Source: Gammaproteobacteria bacterium
Lineage (GTDB): Bacteria; Pseudomonadota; Gammaproteobacteria; Pseudomonadales; Halomonadaceae
DNA: 8,625 bases
Assembly (NCBI GenBank): GCA_023485185.1
Contig: JAMCZP010000009.1
Location: forward strand, 1 to 8,625
Reading direction: 5' to 3'
The notes under the pieces were generated by a model, which saw only the letters and a list, made by a program, of their open reading frames with translations, was not told where the DNA came from and ran no database searches. Positions within the stretch are counted from its first letter, which is position 1; each line of letters starts with the position of its first letter. Of this stretch, positions 7,001-8,625 are shown one piece after another. Position numbers and translations under genes: made by a program.

Positions 7001-7304
7001 GCAGCCGAAGCGTGAAGAGGCTAACCGTGAAAAACTAGTGCCCGAGCAACCACAGCCTATTGAAGCGCCAGCAGCTGAAGCAAAACCTGAGCTAGCTGAA
7101 GAGCCTCAGCCCTCTCAGCCGGTTGCCAGCGAAGCATCTGTTGAAACTGCTCCTGAAGCACTTACAGAAGCGGTTGCTGAATCGACGACAGAAGCTCCTC
7201 AAAAAGCTGATGATGCGCCCAAACCGCGCCGTCGCCGCAGCCGCGCGCACAATGACCCACGTGAAAAGCGCAAGCAGGCACAGCAAGACACTCACTCCGA
7301 ATAA
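4029..7304 (+). CDS. rne: Ribonuclease E
   Basis: This 1091-aa endoribonuclease matches enteric RNase E (1061 aa) from [10 protein letters not shown], which fixes the start at 4029. The TTG at 3921 and ATG at 4017 in the same frame would add residues absent from the family. The ribosome site is weak (GAGA at 4021-4024, 4-nt spacing). The N-terminal half has an S1 domain (about 35-120) and a DNase I-like domain with metal-binding Asp300 in [12 protein letters not shown] and Asp343 in VIDFIDM. The zinc-link CPRCNGQG has Cys401 and Cys404, which join the subunits of the tetramer. From about 510 the chain is disordered: an amphipathic helix at 568-582 ([15 protein letters not shown]) resembles the membrane-binding segment. 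An Arg/Gln/Asn-rich RNA-binding stretch at about 600-760, an acidic Glu/Ala/Pro region at 770-1060 and a basic tail with [11 protein letters not shown] follow. It processes rRNA and tRNA precursors and starts mRNA decay at the inner membrane. It is probably autoregulated through the leader. Confidence 0.97.
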   Translation: MKRMLINATQPEELRVALVDGQRLYDLDIESGAREQKKANIYRGKITRVEPSLEAAFVDYGADRHGFLPLKEISREYFVKDVSGRPSIKEVLKEGQEVIVQVDKEERGNKGAALTTFVSLAGRFLVLMPNNPRAGGISRRIEGDERSQLKDAMGQLTVPDKMGLIVRTAGIGRNPEELQWDLDYLVQVWESITTEAAKRAAPFLIYRESNVIIRAMRDYLRQDIGEVLIDSPEIHAEALGFIRQVMPSYQQKIKLYADEVPLFSRFQIESQIETAYQREVKLPSGGSIVIDHTEALVSIDINSARATRGSDIEETALQTNSEAADEIARQLRLRDIGGLVVIDFIDMGPARNQREVENRMRDALKLDRARVQIGRISRFGLMEMSRQRLRPSLGETSGVVCPRCNGQGTIRDVRSLSLSIMRLIEEEAMKENSAQIRAILPVPVATYLLNEKRSVLADLESRQGVRVVLLPNPDMDTPHYDVQRLRDDHLDEDDTQSLSSFELSTDTEVGKEPTPSFVPPAQRAEAAVKSVTHNAPAPASLQTEEKAPAASPAPVAKSAPASSEQPSVIGRFMRGFAKLLGGDDTPAEPTPAPKPETPAPRRQSERKSNQRGSESRQRSSRPERGDSAARNEQRNDSNNRTEQKVEQKAEQKNQQHSSTPRPASDDSNDKRSGPSRTRNRRRHPQQEDSNAQENNAQKNTDAVKDTHSNDNAGKAASQKEPRRDAARENQREEAAKQPVDDGKPKRTRNNPRNRTRTQAVNPAAEAEQLKLQAEAPKETPALVETSESVEAALQTAENKPAPATTQPVETTEQADSETTADHPAAVNSKARKSTHQRRQPKAAPEATADNAQQETPAQQPVVAQPVATESTNSDEAMATPNAAAAETKTDETKTAEAKLAEINITETEKEITEFNESSESAVKPAPIEAALTPTPEVVEPTLAVEADVSEPAEAKQASVGVETASSSVAESVTETQPATPSEQPSDKVPGEQPKREEANREKLVPEQPQPIEAPAAEAKPELAEEPQPSQPVASEASVETAPEALTEAVAESTTEAPQKADDAPKPRRRRSRAHNDPREKRKQAQQDTHSE
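5952..5998 (+). other. EQK repeats and in-phase A7 slippery run inside rne
   Basis: Codons 642-652 of rne encode three EQK units separated by Val and Ala. They end in a run of seven A at 5980-5986 followed by C, arranged in frame as A-AAA-AAC, the canonical X-XXY-YYZ form of a -1 slip site. A ribosome shifting back one base would read CCA ACA GCA and stop at the TAG at 5996-5998. That would give RNase E of roughly 655 residues, keeping the membrane helix but losing most of the scaffold. No downstream pseudoknot or upstream ribosome-site stimulator was recognised, so this is only a candidate. Confidence 0.25.
6095..6124 (+). repeat. 15-bp near-identical tandem duplication in rne
   Basis: CAATGCTCAGGAAAA (6095-6109) is followed directly by the same 15 bases with one G-to-A change (6110-6124). 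It keeps the frame and encodes [10 protein letters not shown]. It lies in the disordered scaffold region, where in-frame repeat gain and loss is tolerated, and looks like a recent slip or duplication event. Confidence 0.7.
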
Positions 7305-7324
7305 AACGGATGCGTGTTGTAGTA

Positions 7325-7354
7325 ACAAAAACCCCGCCTAGGCGGGGTTTTTGT
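7325..7354. terminator. Bidirectional rho-independent terminator between rne and murB
   Basis: Bases 7325-7354 form a perfect 30-bp palindrome: ACAAAAACCCCGCCT mirrored around 7339/7340. The GC core CCCCGCC/GGCGGGG is flanked by five A on the left and five T on the right, with more T-rich sequence after it on the plus strand (TTTTTGTGTTTT). Read rightward it ends rne, whose stop is 20 bp upstream. Read leftward it has the same form and ends murB, whose stop is 45 bp away. Confidence 0.93.
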
Positions 7355-7395
7355 GTTTTATCGTATGGCGTAGATTCTATGCTTTTATAGCTCGG

Positions 7396-7421
7396 GACTT
7401 ATAACTCGAGATTTATAAGTC
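7396..7421. repeat. Inverted repeat spanning the murB stop codon
   Basis: GACTTATAA (7396-7404) and TTATAAGTC (7413-7421) are perfect 9-bp inverted repeats with an 8-nt loop. The murB stop TAA (complement of 7399-7401) lies inside one arm and the last murB codons fill the loop and other arm. The stem is AT-rich and has no U-run after it on the murB strand, so it is unlikely to end transcription. A 3'-end mRNA-stabilising hairpin or chance are alternatives. Confidence 0.5.
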
Positions 7422-8412
7422 GCGGCTCTGGCTCTAACCGCACCCCAAATCGCGCCTCGACTTGGTCGGCGATTGCACTGGCCGTTTTCATTAGCCCATG
7501 ACGATCCCCTCCCCCAAAATGCACCAGCACCAATGCTTGATGTTGATGCACACCGAAGGCCCCATCTCGCATACCTTTTAAGCCACACTGGTCAATAAGC
7601 CAACCTGCCGCTAATTTGGTTTGCCCTTTTCCTTGTGGAAAATGCGGCATGGCGGGGTATATTTTAAGTAGCTGTGCCACCGACTGATCAGTGACGAGTG
7701 GGTTTTTAAAAAAGCTTCCTGCATTCGCCAGCACTTGGGGGTCAGGCAGTTTCTCACGCCGAATGCTACACACCGCCTCAGCCACCTCAAGTGGCGTGGG
7801 AGCTTGAGGCAATCGTGCCGCAAGATCCCCATAATCAAGCCGTGGCGTTGGCTGGGGTGATAAGCGCAAGACAAGCTGGGTAATCACTACTTTATCTGCC
7901 AGAGCGCCTTTAAATACGCTATCACGGTAACCAAAGGCGCACTCTTTTGCGCTCAGCCAGTACGTATCGCCCGTGGCCAACTCCATCACCTGTAAAGATT
8001 GCAGGATATCGGCAAGCTCAACGCCATAGGCACCAATATTTTGCACCGGTGCCGCCCCACAGCTGCCGGGAATTAACGCCAAGTTTTCAATCCCCCACAG
8101 ACCACGTTCGGCAGTTGCCATGACTAAATCATGCCAATTAACCCCGGCCCCTACATGGGCATACACACTTCCCTGCTGCCGAGTAAGCCACCACTGCTGC
8201 AGCGCGGGCCTTACGACCAAACCCGGCAACTGGTCAGGCAACAGCACGTTGCTGCCTCCCCCTAACAGGGTCACTGGCCAACCTTTTTGGCGAGCAAGGG
8301 CAAGAGTCGCGCGCAGTGCAGGCAGCGTGCCAGGCGTGGCAAAGTACTCAGCCCGGCAAGGCAGCTTCAGCGTATTGGCGGAGGTTAAGTCAACGTTGCA
8401 ATCAATGTTCAT
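7399..8412 (-). CDS. murB: UDP-N-acetylenolpyruvoylglucosamine reductase MurB (type I)
   Basis: This 337-aa FAD enzyme (E. coli 342 aa) reduces UDP-GlcNAc-enolpyruvate to UDP-MurNAc with NADPH, the second committed step of peptidoglycan precursor synthesis in the cytosol. FAD-binding GGGSNVLL is at 51-58 and LALIPGSCGAAPVQNIGAYGVE at 111-132. Active-site residues are Arg163 in GYRDS, Ser233 in NAGSFFKNP and Glu329 in LEPEPR, matching E. coli Arg159, Ser229 and Glu325. The usual N-terminal NTFG motif reads NTLK here, a mild oddity. The frame stays open upstream to a TTG at 8485-8487 and includes an ATG at 8470-8472, but those overlap the phosphatase gene. The ATG at 8410-8412 gives the family's N-terminal length. 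Its Shine-Dalgarno sequence is poor, so GTG codons at 8434-8436 or 8422-8424 are possible starts. It follows the phosphatase gene by 25 bp, so the two are probably co-transcribed. Confidence 0.95.
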   Translation of the reverse strand: MNIDCNVDLTSANTLKLPCRAEYFATPGTLPALRATLALARQKGWPVTLLGGGSNVLLPDQLPGLVVRPALQQWWLTRQQGSVYAHVGAGVNWHDLVMATAERGLWGIENLALIPGSCGAAPVQNIGAYGVELADILQSLQVMELATGDTYWLSAKECAFGYRDSVFKGALADKVVITQLVLRLSPQPTPRLDYGDLAARLPQAPTPLEVAEAVCSIRREKLPDPQVLANAGSFFKNPLVTDQSVAQLLKIYPAMPHFPQGKGQTKLAAGWLIDQCGLKGMRDGAFGVHQHQALVLVHFGGGDRHGLMKTASAIADQVEARFGVRLEPEPRLINLEL

Positions 8413-8437
8413 TCGTTTTGCCACATCATCAGTCACG

Positions 8438-8625
8438 TTACCGCTCACGCTGAAGATGTTGAATAAGCCCATTTGATGCGGCTTCAATCATATTAAGAAC
8501 GTTTTCAAACCCCTCTTCACCACCATAGTAAGGATCGGGCACTTCAACGCCGGGCGTACCCGCAAAATCCAAAAACAGACCAGTATGCGCCCTGCTATCA
8601 GCAGGTTCAGCTCACGCATGGCGCG
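8438..8625 (-). CDS. Low-molecular-weight protein-tyrosine phosphatase, C-terminal part, apparent frameshift near window edge
   Basis: On the minus strand a frame from 8611 to the TAA at 8438-8440 encodes 57 residues containing GLFLDFAG, VPDPYYGGEEGFENVLNMIE and a short tail. DPYYGG with its general-acid Asp and the following GFE-VL--IE helix are diagnostic of the C-terminus of low-molecular-weight (arsenate-reductase fold) tyrosine phosphatases. The catalytic CxxxxxR loop would lie off the window to the right. In this frame a TGA occurs at 8612-8614, yet the bases beyond it read sensibly (Arg-Ala-Met-Arg) in another frame. One missing base at about 8611-8614 would restore a continuous protein. 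This may be a real frameshift mutation or a sequencing error; only 14 bases remain beyond it, so the upstream frame is barely testable. Neighbouring murB agrees with the ptp-murB order known in Pseudomonas. Confidence 0.82.

Noticed and set aside
7611..7874. 87-aa minus-strand ORF within murB in another frame
   Set aside because: It overlaps the murB segment carrying the active-site Ser233 region; murB is the real gene.
8120..8476. 118-aa plus-strand ORF opposite murB
   Set aside because: Antisense to the conserved N-terminal half of murB, with no ribosome site or family resemblance.

Overview
The window is a stretch of gammaproteobacterial chromosome carrying a conserved housekeeping block. 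The RNase E catalytic domain, RluC, MurB and YceF are close in sequence to their enteric and Pseudomonas counterparts. The order yceF / sppA / HAD hydrolase / rluC / rne / murB / low-molecular-weight phosphatase is, from memory, the arrangement seen in Pseudomonas and Halomonas relatives. Moderate GC content and an acidic, Glu/Ala/Gln-rich RNase E tail make a Halomonadaceae-like organism my best guess, but this is inference and I could not search a database.

Left to right: 1-515 (+) is the 3' part of yceF, a Maf-type m7GTP pyrophosphatase, cut by the window edge. It converges on a leftward cluster at 540-3279 (-), transcribed rluC, then a HAD-family phosphatase, then an SppA-type S49 signal peptide peptidase. 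From 3280 to 4028 is a 749-bp gap with no convincing gene. It holds a good sigma70-type promoter reading toward rne and then about 635 nt of leader with several perfect or near-perfect inverted repeats. At 4029-7304 (+) is rne, with a canonical catalytic half (about 510 residues) and a long disordered scaffold half. A 30-bp perfect palindrome at 7325-7354 is a textbook bidirectional terminator between rne and the convergent murB (7399-8412, -). The right edge (8438-8625, -) is the C-terminal part of a low-molecular-weight tyrosine phosphatase upstream of murB; its reading frame appears broken at about 8611-8614.

Functionally the window joins RNA metabolism (RNase E, RluC), envelope work (MurB, SppA) and metabolite or nucleotide housekeeping (YceF, HAD phosphatase). 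I see no mobile element, CRISPR array, tRNA or rRNA, and no defence or biosynthetic cassette. The most interesting material is not a new protein system but the long structured rne leader, the natural place for RNase E feedback control. It contains two abutting perfect palindromes, one arm of which can also pair with the region just upstream of the rne start codon. The apparent frameshift in the phosphatase gene and an in-phase slippery A7 run in the rne scaffold region are secondary points.
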